DNA of 64,000 nt from Leptospira langatensis (GTDB lineage Bacteria > Spirochaetota > Leptospiria > Leptospirales > Leptospiraceae), in assembly GCF_004770615.1 (NCBI RefSeq), contig NZ_RQER01000002.1:186001-250000 (forward strand), written 5' to 3'. Numbering within the stretch: position 1 is the stretch's first letter; every line of letters starts with the position of its first letter. This document shows positions 27,962 through 37,382 of this stretch, piece by piece. The position numbers were made by a program, and so were the translations under genes. The notes below the pieces were generated by a model, which had not been told where the DNA came from, made no database searches, and was given only the letters and a program-made list of their open reading frames with translations.

Positions 27962-28975
27962 TTGTATTATTTAGATAAAAACAGATATTTAGACGCCGCC
28001 TCCCGCTTGGGAAAAACAAAGATCATCGTGATCGGCGATCTGATCCTAGACGAGTACTTGATCGGAGAAGTGAATCGGATCTCTCCGGAAGCTCCTGTTC
28101 CTGTCGTCTGGGTCCGAAATGAAAAAACCACCCTGGGGGGAGCGGGAAACGTAGTAAAAAATTTCTCTCGTCTAGGTGTTCGCTCTTTCGTTCTGGGAAG
28201 AGCGGGGAATGACCAGACTGCAAATGTACTAGAAGATCTACTTCTCGCAGAAAACACGCAAGTAGACAAGAACAAGATCATTCGCTCCGAAAGAGTCCCC
28301 ACCATCTTAAAGACGAGAGTGATCGCAGGCCATCAACAAGTCTGTAGGATCGATCGAGAGGAAACTCATCCTCTCTCAAAAGAAGAAGAGAAGGAACTCA
28401 TTCGAGTCTTTGCAGAAAGGATACAAGAATCGGATGCAGTCGTTCTATCGGATTACGATAAAGGAACTCTGACTCCCAATCTGATCCGAGAGATCATTGA
28501 TATTGCCGTAAAACATAAGAAGATCGTAACCGTAGATCCTCAGGTCTCTCATTTCTTCCAATATGATCAAGCCACGGTCATGACCCCGAACCATCATGAA
28601 GCAGGGAAGGCACTCGGGATCAAATTAGAATCCGACGAGCAAGTCGAAAATGCCGCAAGAGAGATCGCGGAGAAATTGCATTCTCCTTCTATGATGATCA
28701 CTAGAGGGGAGAAGGGAATGAGCCTGTATCTTTCTTCTGAAAAAAAGATCTTTCATATTCCCACAGTGGCCAAGGAAGTATTCGATGTTACCGGTGCTGG
28801 AGATACTGTGATCTCCGTGTACACAGCTTTTCTTGCCGCGGGATTAAACGAATTAGAGTCCTCAATCGTTTCGAATGCTGCCGCTGGAGTAGTAGTCGGA
28901 AAACTGGGAGCGGAAACCGTTTCTCCGGAAGAACTCTTAGAAGCTTTGGAAAAAAGAGGAAGCTTTCGCCTGTGA
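27962..28975 (+). CDS. rfaE1: D-glycero-beta-D-manno-heptose-7-phosphate kinase
   Basis: The 337-residue ribokinase-family enzyme corresponds to the kinase half of HldE and phosphorylates heptose 7-phosphate at C1 for LPS inner-core synthesis. VIGDLILDEYLIGEVNRISPEAPVPV, TLGGAGNVVKNF, and the ATP/catalytic DVTGAGDTVIS near the C-terminus are diagnostic. The start is TTG at 27962; no ATG lies near. The next gene, encoding the nucleotidyltransferase half, starts within its stop (GTGA), so HldE is split into two coupled genes. Confidence 0.93.
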   Translation: MYYLDKNRYLDAASRLGKTKIIVIGDLILDEYLIGEVNRISPEAPVPVVWVRNEKTTLGGAGNVVKNFSRLGVRSFVLGRAGNDQTANVLEDLLLAENTQVDKNKIIRSERVPTILKTRVIAGHQQVCRIDREETHPLSKEEEKELIRVFAERIQESDAVVLSDYDKGTLTPNLIREIIDIAVKHKKIVTVDPQVSHFFQYDQATVMTPNHHEAGKALGIKLESDEQVENAAREIAEKLHSPSMMITRGEKGMSLYLSSEKKIFHIPTVAKEVFDVTGAGDTVISVYTAFLAAGLNELESSIVSNAAAGVVVGKLGAETVSPEELLEALEKRGSFRL

Positions 28976-29463
28976 ATTCCTTCTCCCAATGTTTGGAAAA
29001 GATCATTCCCTTCTCGGAAGCCAAACAGGTCTCCGAGAAGATCCGCAAAGAGAAGAAGATCGTTTTCACGAACGGAGTATTCGACCTGGTGCACAAGGGT
29101 CATCTTACCTATCTTGCGCAGGCAAGGGATCTAGGGGATTGTCTTTGGGTGGGATTGAATTCGGATAGCTCTGTGAAGAGACTCAAAGGTCCGGAACGAC
29201 CGGTAAATCCGGAAGAGGACCGGGCCCTTCTTCTTTCCTGCCTGAGTTTTGTGGATTTTATCACTGTGTTTACGGAAGATACCCCTCTTTCTCTTATCTC
29301 ACAGGTGGCTCCTCATATCCACAGTAAGGGCGGAGATTATAATATAGAAGCCTTGCCCGAGACCCCCCTAGTCCGTAGCCTAGGAGGAGAGGTCCAAATC
29401 CTTCCTTTTGTAGAGGGATTCTCCAGCACAGAGCTCATCCGCAGGATCCGAGAAAACAAGTAA
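28972..29463 (+). CDS. rfaE2: D-glycero-beta-D-manno-heptose-1-phosphate adenylyltransferase
   Basis: The 163-residue nucleotidyltransferase makes ADP-heptose, the LPS core precursor. FTNGVFDLVHKGHLTYL carries the HxGH nucleotide-binding motif, and the SSTELIRRIR end matches the family. It begins at a GTG overlapping the rfaE1 stop by four bases, so kinase and transferase are made together. The first 25 residues before the catalytic fold are longer than in the minimal family. Confidence 0.93.
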   Translation: MNSFSQCLEKIIPFSEAKQVSEKIRKEKKIVFTNGVFDLVHKGHLTYLAQARDLGDCLWVGLNSDSSVKRLKGPERPVNPEEDRALLLSCLSFVDFITVFTEDTPLSLISQVAPHIHSKGGDYNIEALPETPLVRSLGGEVQILPFVEGFSSTELIRRIRENK

Positions 29464-29563
29464 AACCCTCCCAAAACCGCAGAATTCCATTGCGACATAG
29501 CGAAATTCCGAGTTGGATTTTCAGAGACTGAAGAAAACTCTGTTCAGCAGGTAGGAGAGCGGT

Positions 29564-31180
29564 TTGTCCAAGACTAAATTTATTTTCGTGACCGGGGGAG
29601 TTTGTTCCTCCTTGGGTAAGGGCGTTTCTGCGGCGGCGTTGGGATGTCTTCTGGAAAGCAGGGGATATACGGTTTCCCTCCAAAAAATGGACCCTTATAT
29701 CAATATTGATCCGGGAACCATGAGCCCTTACCAACATGGTGAGGTGTATGTGACCGAGGATGGTGCGGAAACGGACCTGGATCTAGGCTATTACGAGAGA
29801 TTCACCAAGTCCAAATTCACCCGTAAGAACTCCGTATCGACAGGACAAATTTATAATACGGTTATCCAAAGAGAAAGAAAGGGAGATTATTTGGGAAGGA
29901 CCGTACAAGTGGTTCCCCATATCACCAATGAGATCCGAAACAGGATCTATACTCTTGCTAGAGAAAATGCCACAGACTTCGTGATCGTTGAGATCGGTGG
30001 AACCGTAGGTGACATTGAATCCATTCCTTTCTTAGAAGCGATCCGTCAGATGAGATACGAGCATGGCTCGACTCATGTCCTATTCATTCACGTTACCCTA
30101 GTTCCTACCATTACGGTTGCAGGAGAAGCTAAGACAAAACCTACCCAGCACTCCGTAAAAGAACTCTTAGCTCTTGGGATCCAGCCGGATATATTGATCT
30201 GTCGCGTAAACCAACCCATGCCTAAGGAGATGAAGAGTAAGATCTCCTCCTTCTGTAACGTGAAGGAAGAAAATGTGATCTCCGCTTCCGATATCAGTAC
30301 TTCTATTTATGAAATCCCTAAGATGTACAAGGAAGAGAAGTTGGATCAGGTGGTCCTGAAAACTCTCGGAATGGAACTTGGAAAATCCAATTTCACTGAA
30401 TGGGAAAAGATCATCAAGAGCCTGGAGTCTGCGAAACATACCGTAAAGGTTGCGGTCGTAGGAAAGTATATCTCTCTACATGACGCGTATCGTTCCGTTT
30501 ACGAAAGCCTTTCTCATGGAGGGATCGCAAACGAAGCCAATGTGGAATTCATCAAAGTAGATCCTGAAAAACTGGATAAGACGAATGTGAAAGATGTTTT
30601 AAAATTCGCAGACGGGATCCTGGTCCCAGGCGGATTCGGAGACAGAGGGATCGAAGGAAAGATCGCGGCCATCCAGTATGCAAGAACTAAGGGAGTCCCA
30701 TTCTTCGGGATCTGTTTAGGAATGCAATGTGCAGTGATCGAATATGCAAGGAATGTAGTAGGGCTGAAGGAAGCCAACTCCACTGAGTTCCGTCCGGATT
30801 CTCCGGACCCAGTCATTTCTCTTATTGAAGAGCAGATGGAGATCGATCAGATGGGTGGGACTATGCGCTTGGGTTCTTATCCTTGCAAGATCAAGAAGAA
30901 CACATTAGCATTTGCCGAATACAAACAAGAGTTGATCTACGAGAGACATAGACATAGATTCGAGTTCACGAACAGATACAAGGCAAGATTCGAAGAGAAA
31001 GGACTCGTATTCTCAGGTATTTCTCCGGATGAAAACCTGATTGAAATCGTGGAAATTCCGGAACATCCTTGGTTCATAGGAGTGCAATTCCATCCGGAGT
31101 TTACAGGGAAACCTACAAAACCGCATCCTCTATTCGCCGGATTCATCCGTGCGGCCGTCAAATTTTCAAGGAAGGCATAA
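29564..31180 (+). CDS. pyrG: CTP synthase
   Basis: The 538-residue enzyme makes CTP from UTP and glutamine. The N-terminal amidoligase domain has [13 protein letters not shown] and the [23 protein letters not shown] region; the C-terminal glutaminase has the catalytic Cys in FGICLGMQ and the His-Glu in GVQFHPEF. The start is a TTG at 29564, with TAGGAGAG about 6 bases ahead. kdsA starts in its stop codon (TAATG). The linkage makes sense because CTP is used to activate KDO. Confidence 0.97.
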   Translation: MSKTKFIFVTGGVCSSLGKGVSAAALGCLLESRGYTVSLQKMDPYINIDPGTMSPYQHGEVYVTEDGAETDLDLGYYERFTKSKFTRKNSVSTGQIYNTVIQRERKGDYLGRTVQVVPHITNEIRNRIYTLARENATDFVIVEIGGTVGDIESIPFLEAIRQMRYEHGSTHVLFIHVTLVPTITVAGEAKTKPTQHSVKELLALGIQPDILICRVNQPMPKEMKSKISSFCNVKEENVISASDISTSIYEIPKMYKEEKLDQVVLKTLGMELGKSNFTEWEKIIKSLESAKHTVKVAVVGKYISLHDAYRSVYESLSHGGIANEANVEFIKVDPEKLDKTNVKDVLKFADGILVPGGFGDRGIEGKIAAIQYARTKGVPFFGICLGMQCAVIEYARNVVGLKEANSTEFRPDSPDPVISLIEEQMEIDQMGGTMRLGSYPCKIKKNTLAFAEYKQELIYERHRHRFEFTNRYKARFEEKGLVFSGISPDENLIEIVEIPEHPWFIGVQFHPEFTGKPTKPHPLFAGFIRAAVKFSRKA

Positions 31181-32037
31181 TGAGCGATAAAACCGCCCAA
31201 GAAAGGGACTTTTTAAACGGAACTAAGATCGGAGGAAGCAATCCTTTCTTCCTGATCGCAGGTCCCTGTGTGATGGAAAACAGAGATCTTCTAGAGAAAG
31301 TTTGTGCGGAGATGCAAGAGATCTGTTCCGAATTAAAGATCCCTTATGTATTCAAAAGTAGTTTCGATAAGGCGAATCGCTCTTCCGTTCATTCTTACAG
31401 AGGTCCTGGACTCACAGAAGGGATCAAGAACCTAGAATTCATTAAGAAGAAGTTCAATGTCCCTGTTCTCACCGATATTCATGAAACATCTCAAATTACT
31501 CCCTTGCAGGACGTTCTGGATATCTATCAGATCCCTGCCTTCTTATCCAGACAAACGGATCTGATCTCAGAGTCGGCCAAAACAGGCAAGTGGGTGAATG
31601 TTAAGAAGGGACAATTCTTAGCTCCTCAAGATTGCAGACATATCAAGAGCAAGATACAGGAATCCGGCTCCGAGAAATACATTGTGACCGAAAGAGGTAG
31701 CAGCTTCGGATATGGAAACCTAGTATTTGATGGAAGAACGGTACCTATATTACATAGTTATGATATTCCTGTGATCTTCGATGCGACTCATTCCGCTCAA
31801 CTTCCCGGCGCTGCTGGAAATATTACCGGCGGACAAAGAGAATTTATTCCGAGTATGGTACGAAGCGCAGTCGCCCTGGGAATAGAGGGTATCTTTATGG
31901 AAGTGCATCCGGATCCTGCTAAGGCTCTATCAGACGCTACCACTCAGTATCCGTTATCCGAAGTGAAATCTTTATTGAAGGAATTGATCGGTTTAGATCG
32001 GTACGTGAAGCAGGAAATCCTAAACCGCAATAACTAG
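31180..32037 (+). CDS. kdsA: KDO-8-phosphate synthase
   Basis: The 285-residue enzyme condenses phosphoenolpyruvate with arabinose 5-phosphate to make KDO-8-phosphate for lipid A-core. IAGPCVMEN near the N-terminus contains the Cys that marks the metal-dependent class; the metal-independent E. coli enzyme has Asn there. FKSSFDKANRSS, DVTHS-like DATHSAQLPG and MEVHPDP are family motifs. The ATG at 31180 overlaps the pyrG stop by one base. The frame continues upstream only as pyrG antiframe. Confidence 0.96.
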   Translation: MSDKTAQERDFLNGTKIGGSNPFFLIAGPCVMENRDLLEKVCAEMQEICSELKIPYVFKSSFDKANRSSVHSYRGPGLTEGIKNLEFIKKKFNVPVLTDIHETSQITPLQDVLDIYQIPAFLSRQTDLISESAKTGKWVNVKKGQFLAPQDCRHIKSKIQESGSEKYIVTERGSSFGYGNLVFDGRTVPILHSYDIPVIFDATHSAQLPGAAGNITGGQREFIPSMVRSAVALGIEGIFMEVHPDPAKALSDATTQYPLSEVKSLLKELIGLDRYVKQEILNRNN

Positions 32038-32041
32038 AAAC

Positions 32042-32662
32042 TTGTTTTCCCCGAAAAAATTTCTACAAGAACTAGACAAGGAGACCGTCCAAAAGTACGG
32101 TCCTCCTGCCGCTCTAGGGCTTGTTGTACTGATCATACTCATCTACTTCTCCGTAGGTGGAAAACCGGATGCAAAATACAGCCGGGTAGAAGGAGAAAGA
32201 GAACAGGGTTCCACCGTTTCCTTCAAGAATTTCCAGAAAGACCAGTATGACGAGAACGGAACCTTATTATGGAAATTGAAAGCAGAAGAGGCTTATCTAT
32301 TCTCGGACAAAAAGATGTACATTCTCTATGGAGTGGATTTCGATCAGTATGAGAACGGAAAATTCAAGTCCAAGATCACTGGAGACAAGGGAGTCATCAA
32401 CCAATCCGAAAAGTCCATGGAACTGCAAGGGAATATCTTTTTAAGAACGGACGAGAATCGGACACTAAAAGCAAAATCCTTACACTATAACGACGAAACC
32501 AAAGAACTCACATCCAACGAAGAAGTGGTAATCAACGCTAGCGGCACATATATTCGAGGAGTGGGTCTGAAGGCGGACAAGGATCTAAATAAGTTTACCA
32601 TTATCCGACCTACTGCGATCACTCAAGGAGGAGCCAATCCTCTTTCTTCCACAGATAAATAA
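32042..32662 (+). CDS. lptC: LPS export protein LptC
   Basis: The 206-residue product has a short cytoplasmic tail, one membrane helix (about 26-41, LGLVVLIILIYFSV) and a periplasmic beta-jellyroll. The segments WKLKAEEAYLFSDKKMYILYGVDF and KSLHYNDETKELTSNEEVVI are typical of LptC/OstA folds. It would pass LPS from the LptBFG transporter to LptA. The start is a TTG at 32042, five bases after the kdsA stop. Its position before the OstA-type gene and lptB supports the call. Confidence 0.85.
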   Translation: MFSPKKFLQELDKETVQKYGPPAALGLVVLIILIYFSVGGKPDAKYSRVEGEREQGSTVSFKNFQKDQYDENGTLLWKLKAEEAYLFSDKKMYILYGVDFDQYENGKFKSKITGDKGVINQSEKSMELQGNIFLRTDENRTLKAKSLHYNDETKELTSNEEVVINASGTYIRGVGLKADKDLNKFTIIRPTAITQGGANPLSSTDK

Positions 32663-32666
32663 AGAG

Positions 32667-34007
32667 ATGAAATCCAAGTCCTTATCCTTCTTCTTATTTG
32701 CTTTATTCTTTATTTTGCACTCTCGGGCCCAGTCGCATACCCGTCCTCCTTTGCTTTTCTCATCGGAAGATCTGGAACCTAAGACATTCCAGGGAGTGGG
32801 AGAATCTGATCCGAAACGAAATGAAAGCTTCCCCACATATTGGGGAGGGAATGCTCTTACCCAAGAAGATCGAGAAGTGCAAGGACTAAAAGTAACCATC
32901 TTCAGTTTAGAGGGTGGAGCCTGGATCCAACATAAAAAGGTGAAATTAGCCGCCAATCGGATCGAAGTCTACGGCAAGGAAGCATATAAGGCTTTTCTAA
33001 AGAATGGGGTCAATATTGAGGATCATGAAAACGGGACCGTTCTCAAGGCCGGCATCGGAGAATACGACAAGTACGAAGAGATCGTTCATATTAGAGAAAG
33101 ACCCAGGCTGTATTTCCGAGATAAGACTGGAAAGAACACGATCATCTCCGCAACTACCATAGACAGAGAGCTCGCTACCAAGACTACAAGGCTGCACGGA
33201 GGAGTGATCGTATCCCATCCGGAGATCACCATATTCTGTGCAGAAGCAGTCTTTAAAGAATCGGAACAGCTCATCACCACAGATCCGAATCCAATCCTTA
33301 TTTCCAAAAACCGTTATTTGACCGGACAGAAACTTGCATTCTATACCAACGAGAGTAAGATCATCCTAGATGAAAAGACTGTTCTCTTCCAATCCGCAAT
33401 CGAAAGCAAGAAAGACTCGGAAGGAAAAGAATCCAAGCAGACTGTGATCACCATCCTGAAAGGGGATAAAATAGTTAGTAGTCCGAATGAGAATAACGAA
33501 AGAAGTGTTCTAATCACTGGAAATGCAACGGTTCTTCGAAACGACCTGAAGATCACTTCGAATACTCTTGAATCCATTGGAAGCGATTCGAGCATCATCA
33601 AGGCCAGAAAGAACATCAGGGTGCATGATCGGGAGAATAATCTGCTACTCACCGGACATGTGTTCGATTACTTTAGAAAAGAAGAATATATGCATCTCAC
33701 CGAAGAAGGAAAGATGGAATTCTTGGAAAAGAATTCGGATAAAGTTACGAGCACGATCACCGCACAAGAATTCGAACGCTTCTTAGATAAGAAGGAGACA
33801 GTAATTCGCGGAGATATCCGGATCAAAGCAAAATCCACGGACGCAATGGGCGAATACGCAACCTATCACGAGAACGAGGAGTCTATCCTTTTAGAGGGGA
33901 ATCCTCGCATAGATCGATCGGGCAAGATCCTCCGCGCAGGAAAAATCGTCTTTTATCCTAGAGAAGGAAGATCAATTCTGACGGAAGGGGTCCATTTAGG
34001 AAATTAA
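32667..34007 (+). CDS. LptA/OstA-domain LPS transport protein
   Basis: The 446-residue secreted protein (signal peptide MKSKSLSFFLFALFFILHSRAQS) has several repeats of the OstA beta-strand pattern: ANRIEVYGKEAYKAFLKNGVNI, ATTIDRELATKTTRLHGGVIV, LEGNPRIDRSGKILRAGKIVFYP. It is more than twice as long as the E. coli LptA (about 185 residues), so it may hold two or more OstA units and form a longer section of the periplasmic bridge. It sits between lptC and lptB, exactly where lptA is expected. Confidence 0.82.
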   Translation: MKSKSLSFFLFALFFILHSRAQSHTRPPLLFSSEDLEPKTFQGVGESDPKRNESFPTYWGGNALTQEDREVQGLKVTIFSLEGGAWIQHKKVKLAANRIEVYGKEAYKAFLKNGVNIEDHENGTVLKAGIGEYDKYEEIVHIRERPRLYFRDKTGKNTIISATTIDRELATKTTRLHGGVIVSHPEITIFCAEAVFKESEQLITTDPNPILISKNRYLTGQKLAFYTNESKIILDEKTVLFQSAIESKKDSEGKESKQTVITILKGDKIVSSPNENNERSVLITGNATVLRNDLKITSNTLESIGSDSSIIKARKNIRVHDRENNLLLTGHVFDYFRKEEYMHLTEEGKMEFLEKNSDKVTSTITAQEFERFLDKKETVIRGDIRIKAKSTDAMGEYATYHENEESILLEGNPRIDRSGKILRAGKIVFYPREGRSILTEGVHLGN

Positions 34008-34015
34008 AGCGCAAG

Positions 34016-34741
34016 ATGGGACAAACGATCCGATGCCAAAATCTAGTAAAAATATACAATAAGCGCAAGGTAGTCGACGGAGTCAGCTTCGATGTCCATA
34101 AGGGAGAAGTAGTCGGTCTTCTCGGCCCGAACGGAGCAGGAAAGACAACTTCCTTCTATATGTCCGTTGGATTTGTGCAACCGGACTCTGGACATGTATT
34201 CATAGACGACCAAGATGTGACAGAGGCTCCCATGCACACTCGTGCAAGATTAGGAGTAGGATACCTCGCTCAGGAAGCATCTATTTTTCGTAAACTAACC
34301 GTGGCTGAAAATTTAGAAGCCATCTTAGAGACTCTGAAAATTCCCCGCTCGGAGATCGTTCGAAGAAGAGACGAACTGTTGTTAGAGCTTCAAATTATGC
34401 GCGTAGCAAACCAAAAAGGTTTTACTCTCTCCGGTGGCGAAAGAAGAAGATGCGAAATCGCCAGAGCCCTTGTCACAAATCCGGACTTTATCCTTCTTGA
34501 CGAGCCGTTTGCAGGGGTCGACCCTATAGCTGTAAAAGACATTCAAACTGTTATAAATAGTTTAAAGAAGAAGGGACTAGGCATTCTAATTACGGACCAT
34601 AATGTTCGTGAAACTCTGAAGATCACCGACCGTGCTTATATCATGCATAGCGGAAGGATCCTGATCGCGGGTACTCCCAAGGAACTCGTGAACGATAAAG
34701 AAGCGAAGCGAATGTATTTAGGAGAGGACTTCAAACTGTGA
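34016..34741 (+). CDS. lptB: LPS export ABC transporter ATPase LptB
   Basis: The 241-residue ATPase drives LPS extraction from the inner membrane. Walker A is GPNGAGKTTS, the signature is LSGGERRRCEIARAL, Walker B is FILLDEPFAGVDPI, and the H-loop lies in ITDHNVRET. FAGVDPIAV is characteristic of LptB. The start lies 8 bases after the OstA gene, and the end overlaps rpoN by four bases. The lptFG permease genes are not in the window. Confidence 0.96.
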   Translation: MGQTIRCQNLVKIYNKRKVVDGVSFDVHKGEVVGLLGPNGAGKTTSFYMSVGFVQPDSGHVFIDDQDVTEAPMHTRARLGVGYLAQEASIFRKLTVAENLEAILETLKIPRSEIVRRRDELLLELQIMRVANQKGFTLSGGERRRCEIARALVTNPDFILLDEPFAGVDPIAVKDIQTVINSLKKKGLGILITDHNVRETLKITDRAYIMHSGRILIAGTPKELVNDKEAKRMYLGEDFKL

Positions 34742-36174
34742 ACCTGAACCATCAGCTTGTACAGAAGCAGACTCAGAAGCTTGTCATGACGCAGGACCTG
34801 CGTCAGTCGATAGAGCTTTTGCCTCTGTCTACTCTGGAACTCGCAGATCGGATCAGTGCAGAACTAGTCGAGAATCCTATGTTAGAAGAGGAGATCTCTT
34901 CCGAAAGAAGTAAGAGCCCGGAACTCTATTCCGTGGACGATCTGAAACGAAAGGAAAAGAACGATTTCCTAAAGAACTCCGATCCGGGCTGGCAAGAGTC
35001 CTTTAGCCTAGACAAGCCTCAATATAGAAATACGGACGCCTCCGACAGAAATCAGAAATACATAGAATCCTCTCCAAATACCCAGTCGCTATCGGAACAT
35101 TTGCTTTGGCAATTGCGGATCTCTTCTTTAAAAGGAAAAGAAATGGAGATCGCTGAGATCCTGATCTCTATGCTGGACGATAGAGGATTCATTTCCCAGA
35201 CCCAGGCGGAACTTGCGGCGGAGATAGGAGTTCCTCAAAAAACCGTTCGAAAGGTACTAGAACAGATCCATCAACTAGATCCGATCGGAATAGGCGCAGG
35301 AAGCATCCAAGAAACATTATATATCCAAGCGAAGATCCTAAAACCGGAAGATACGAATCTTCACGATCTTATTTCCAATTATCTAAAAGACCTGGAAAAA
35401 CTGGATTATAGAGGAATCTCTAAGAAGATGGGACTTCCCATAGAGACGATAGAGTCCATGGCGGCAGAGATCAAGAAGTTAGAACCTTTTCCCGCTACCT
35501 TATACACTCCTCAAAAACCGGATTATATTGTTCCAGACGTGATCATTCGAGAGATAGAGGGGGAGTTCAGCATCCTTCTGAACGACGAATGGCTTCCCAA
35601 ACTCAAGATCAATAAAGAATATAAGGGAATGCTAAAGAAGGGAGCAGGAGCCAAGGATTCGGACAAGGAATATATCTCTTCCAAACTGAATTCCGCAGAA
35701 TGGCTGATCCGTTCCGTAAATCAAAGAAGACAGACCTTATACAGAGTCGTCTCCGCGATCATAGAACTGCAAACCGAGTTCTTTAAAAAAGGAGTCCGCT
35801 TCTTAAAGCCTCTTACCCTAAAGGACATCGCAGAGAGACTGGATCTGCATGAGTCCACCGTTTCCAGGATCACTTCCAATAAGTATGTGCAAACGTCCTG
35901 GGGGATCTTGGAACTCAAATGGTTCTTCTCCTCCGGATTAAAATCCAAGACTTCCGAAGGAGGAATGGAATCCTCCAAAACGATCCATGATATCATCCGC
36001 AATCTAGTCAAAGAAGAAGATCCCGAAAATCCTCTCTCAGACCAAGACATTGTAGAGAAAATAGAAAGCAAGGGGATCGAGATCGCCAGAAGAACTGTGG
36101 CAAAGTACAGAAAGATCTTAAAGATCCTTCCTTCCAACCAAAGAAAAAAAGTCAAATCCCTAGAAGCGAGATAA
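34738..36174 (+). CDS. rpoN: RNA polymerase sigma-54 factor RpoN
   Basis: The 478-residue sigma factor directs transcription from -24/-12 promoters together with enhancer-binding activators. The Gln- and Leu-rich activator-interaction region is at the start (QKQTQKLVMTQDLRQSIELL), the helix-turn-helix is in DLHESTVSRITSNKYVQT, and the RpoN box is ARRTVAKYRK near the C-terminus. It begins at a GTG overlapping the lptB stop. The lptB-rpoN linkage is widely conserved, and a sigma-54 activator is encoded at 39173-40516. Confidence 0.96.
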   Translation: MNLNHQLVQKQTQKLVMTQDLRQSIELLPLSTLELADRISAELVENPMLEEEISSERSKSPELYSVDDLKRKEKNDFLKNSDPGWQESFSLDKPQYRNTDASDRNQKYIESSPNTQSLSEHLLWQLRISSLKGKEMEIAEILISMLDDRGFISQTQAELAAEIGVPQKTVRKVLEQIHQLDPIGIGAGSIQETLYIQAKILKPEDTNLHDLISNYLKDLEKLDYRGISKKMGLPIETIESMAAEIKKLEPFPATLYTPQKPDYIVPDVIIREIEGEFSILLNDEWLPKLKINKEYKGMLKKGAGAKDSDKEYISSKLNSAEWLIRSVNQRRQTLYRVVSAIIELQTEFFKKGVRFLKPLTLKDIAERLDLHESTVSRITSNKYVQTSWGILELKWFFSSGLKSKTSEGGMESSKTIHDIIRNLVKEEDPENPLSDQDIVEKIESKGIEIARRTVAKYRKILKILPSNQRKKVKSLEAR

Positions 36175-36178
36175 TCGA

Positions 36179-37141
36179 ATGTCCGTACCCGGAATTAATG
36201 TCTCCAATATTCTCAAAGATCATCCCGAACTAGGACTGCAATTAATAGCTGGCGAGAACGGTTTACAAAATAGGATCCATAGTTCGGAGATCAACCGTCC
36301 GGGTCTTTCTCTCACCGGCTTCTACGAAAGCTTCGCGCATGATCGTATCCAGATCTTCGGAAAAGGAGAATGGGCCTATATCTCTTCCAAGCAAGGACAG
36401 GATCTGGAGAATCTTGCTTCCGAGTTCTTTCATTTCCATTTGAATTGCATCATCTTCACTCATGGAAACACCCCTCCTCCTATCTTTGTGGAATATTGCA
36501 ATCGATTGAATATTCCTCTCTTGGGTTCGGATGTTTCCACTCATAAGTTTATCACTCTCATCTCGCAGATCCTGGATAGAAGCCTCGCTCCTCGCACGAT
36601 GAGGCATGGGGTGCTCATCGAAGTATTCGGAATAGGGATCCTTCTCTCGGGCAAAAGCGGAGTGGGAAAGAGTGAAACTGCATTAGAACTGATCGAGAGA
36701 GGACATCGCTTGGTTGCGGACGATATGGTAGAGATCCGAAGACTTTCCGAGAGCTATCTCATCGGGACATGCTCCGATCTTCTTCGTCACCATATGGAGA
36801 TCAGAGGATTAGGGATCTTGAATATTAAGGATATCTTCGGGATCGGTTCCGTACGAGATCATAAACTCATAGAGCTCATTATCAATTTGGAAGAATGGAC
36901 CGAAGAAAAGGAATTCGATCGTACCGGTTTAGAGAACAGAACGGAAGAAGTGCTTGGTGTGAATATCCCTTTGATCAAACTTCCGGTCCGTCCAGGAAGG
37001 AATATCCCTATCATCGTTGAGACTGCCGCAATGAACCAACGATTAAAGAAATTAGGAAAGAACGCGGCAGCTGAATTCAGTCAGAAATTAAATATATATT
37101 TGCAGCAAGGGAAAGTTGAAAGAAATCCACCTCAAAATTAA
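36179..37141 (+). CDS. hprK: HPr kinase/phosphorylase
   Basis: The 320-residue bifunctional enzyme phosphorylates and dephosphorylates HPr on its regulatory Ser. Walker A is GKSGVGKSE (about 158-166), the acidic VADDMVEIRR follows, and the family signature is EIRGLGILNIKDIFGIGSVR. The catalytic HG lies at residue 143. It is followed by ptsH, which starts inside the last codons of hprK. No sugar-specific PTS enzyme is visible nearby, so the pair may be purely regulatory. Confidence 0.96.
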   Translation: MSVPGINVSNILKDHPELGLQLIAGENGLQNRIHSSEINRPGLSLTGFYESFAHDRIQIFGKGEWAYISSKQGQDLENLASEFFHFHLNCIIFTHGNTPPPIFVEYCNRLNIPLLGSDVSTHKFITLISQILDRSLAPRTMRHGVLIEVFGIGILLSGKSGVGKSETALELIERGHRLVADDMVEIRRLSESYLIGTCSDLLRHHMEIRGLGILNIKDIFGIGSVRDHKLIELIINLEEWTEEKEFDRTGLENRTEEVLGVNIPLIKLPVRPGRNIPIIVETAAMNQRLKKLGKNAAAEFSQKLNIYLQQGKVERNPPQN

Positions 37142-37382
37142 CGAAAACAGTTCCGGTATGCATGCTCGTCCCGCATCGGTATTTGTAAACTGCGCGGCAA
37201 AGTATTCCTGCGATGTATTGGTCTCCAAAGACGGAGTAGAAGTGAACGGAAAGAGTATCATGGGACTCATGATGTTGGCCCTGGCACCTGGACAAGAATT
37301 CTCGATCAAAACCGAAGGAGCCCAAGAAGAGGAGGCTGCTTCTGCGCTAGCCAAATTAGTGGAAGGCGATTTTGCAGTATGA
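37116..37382 (+). CDS. ptsH: Phosphocarrier protein HPr
   Basis: The 88-residue HPr carries the EI-phosphorylated His16 in GMHARPAS and the HprK-target Ser47 in KSIMGLMML. The TTG start at 37116 lies 26 bases inside hprK, preceded by AAGGGAAAG-like ribosome-binding sequence. The stop overlaps the next gene, a sensor kinase, by four bases. Both regulatory phosphorylation sites are intact. Confidence 0.95.
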   Translation: MKEIHLKINENSSGMHARPASVFVNCAAKYSCDVLVSKDGVEVNGKSIMGLMMLALAPGQEFSIKTEGAQEEEAASALAKLVEGDFAV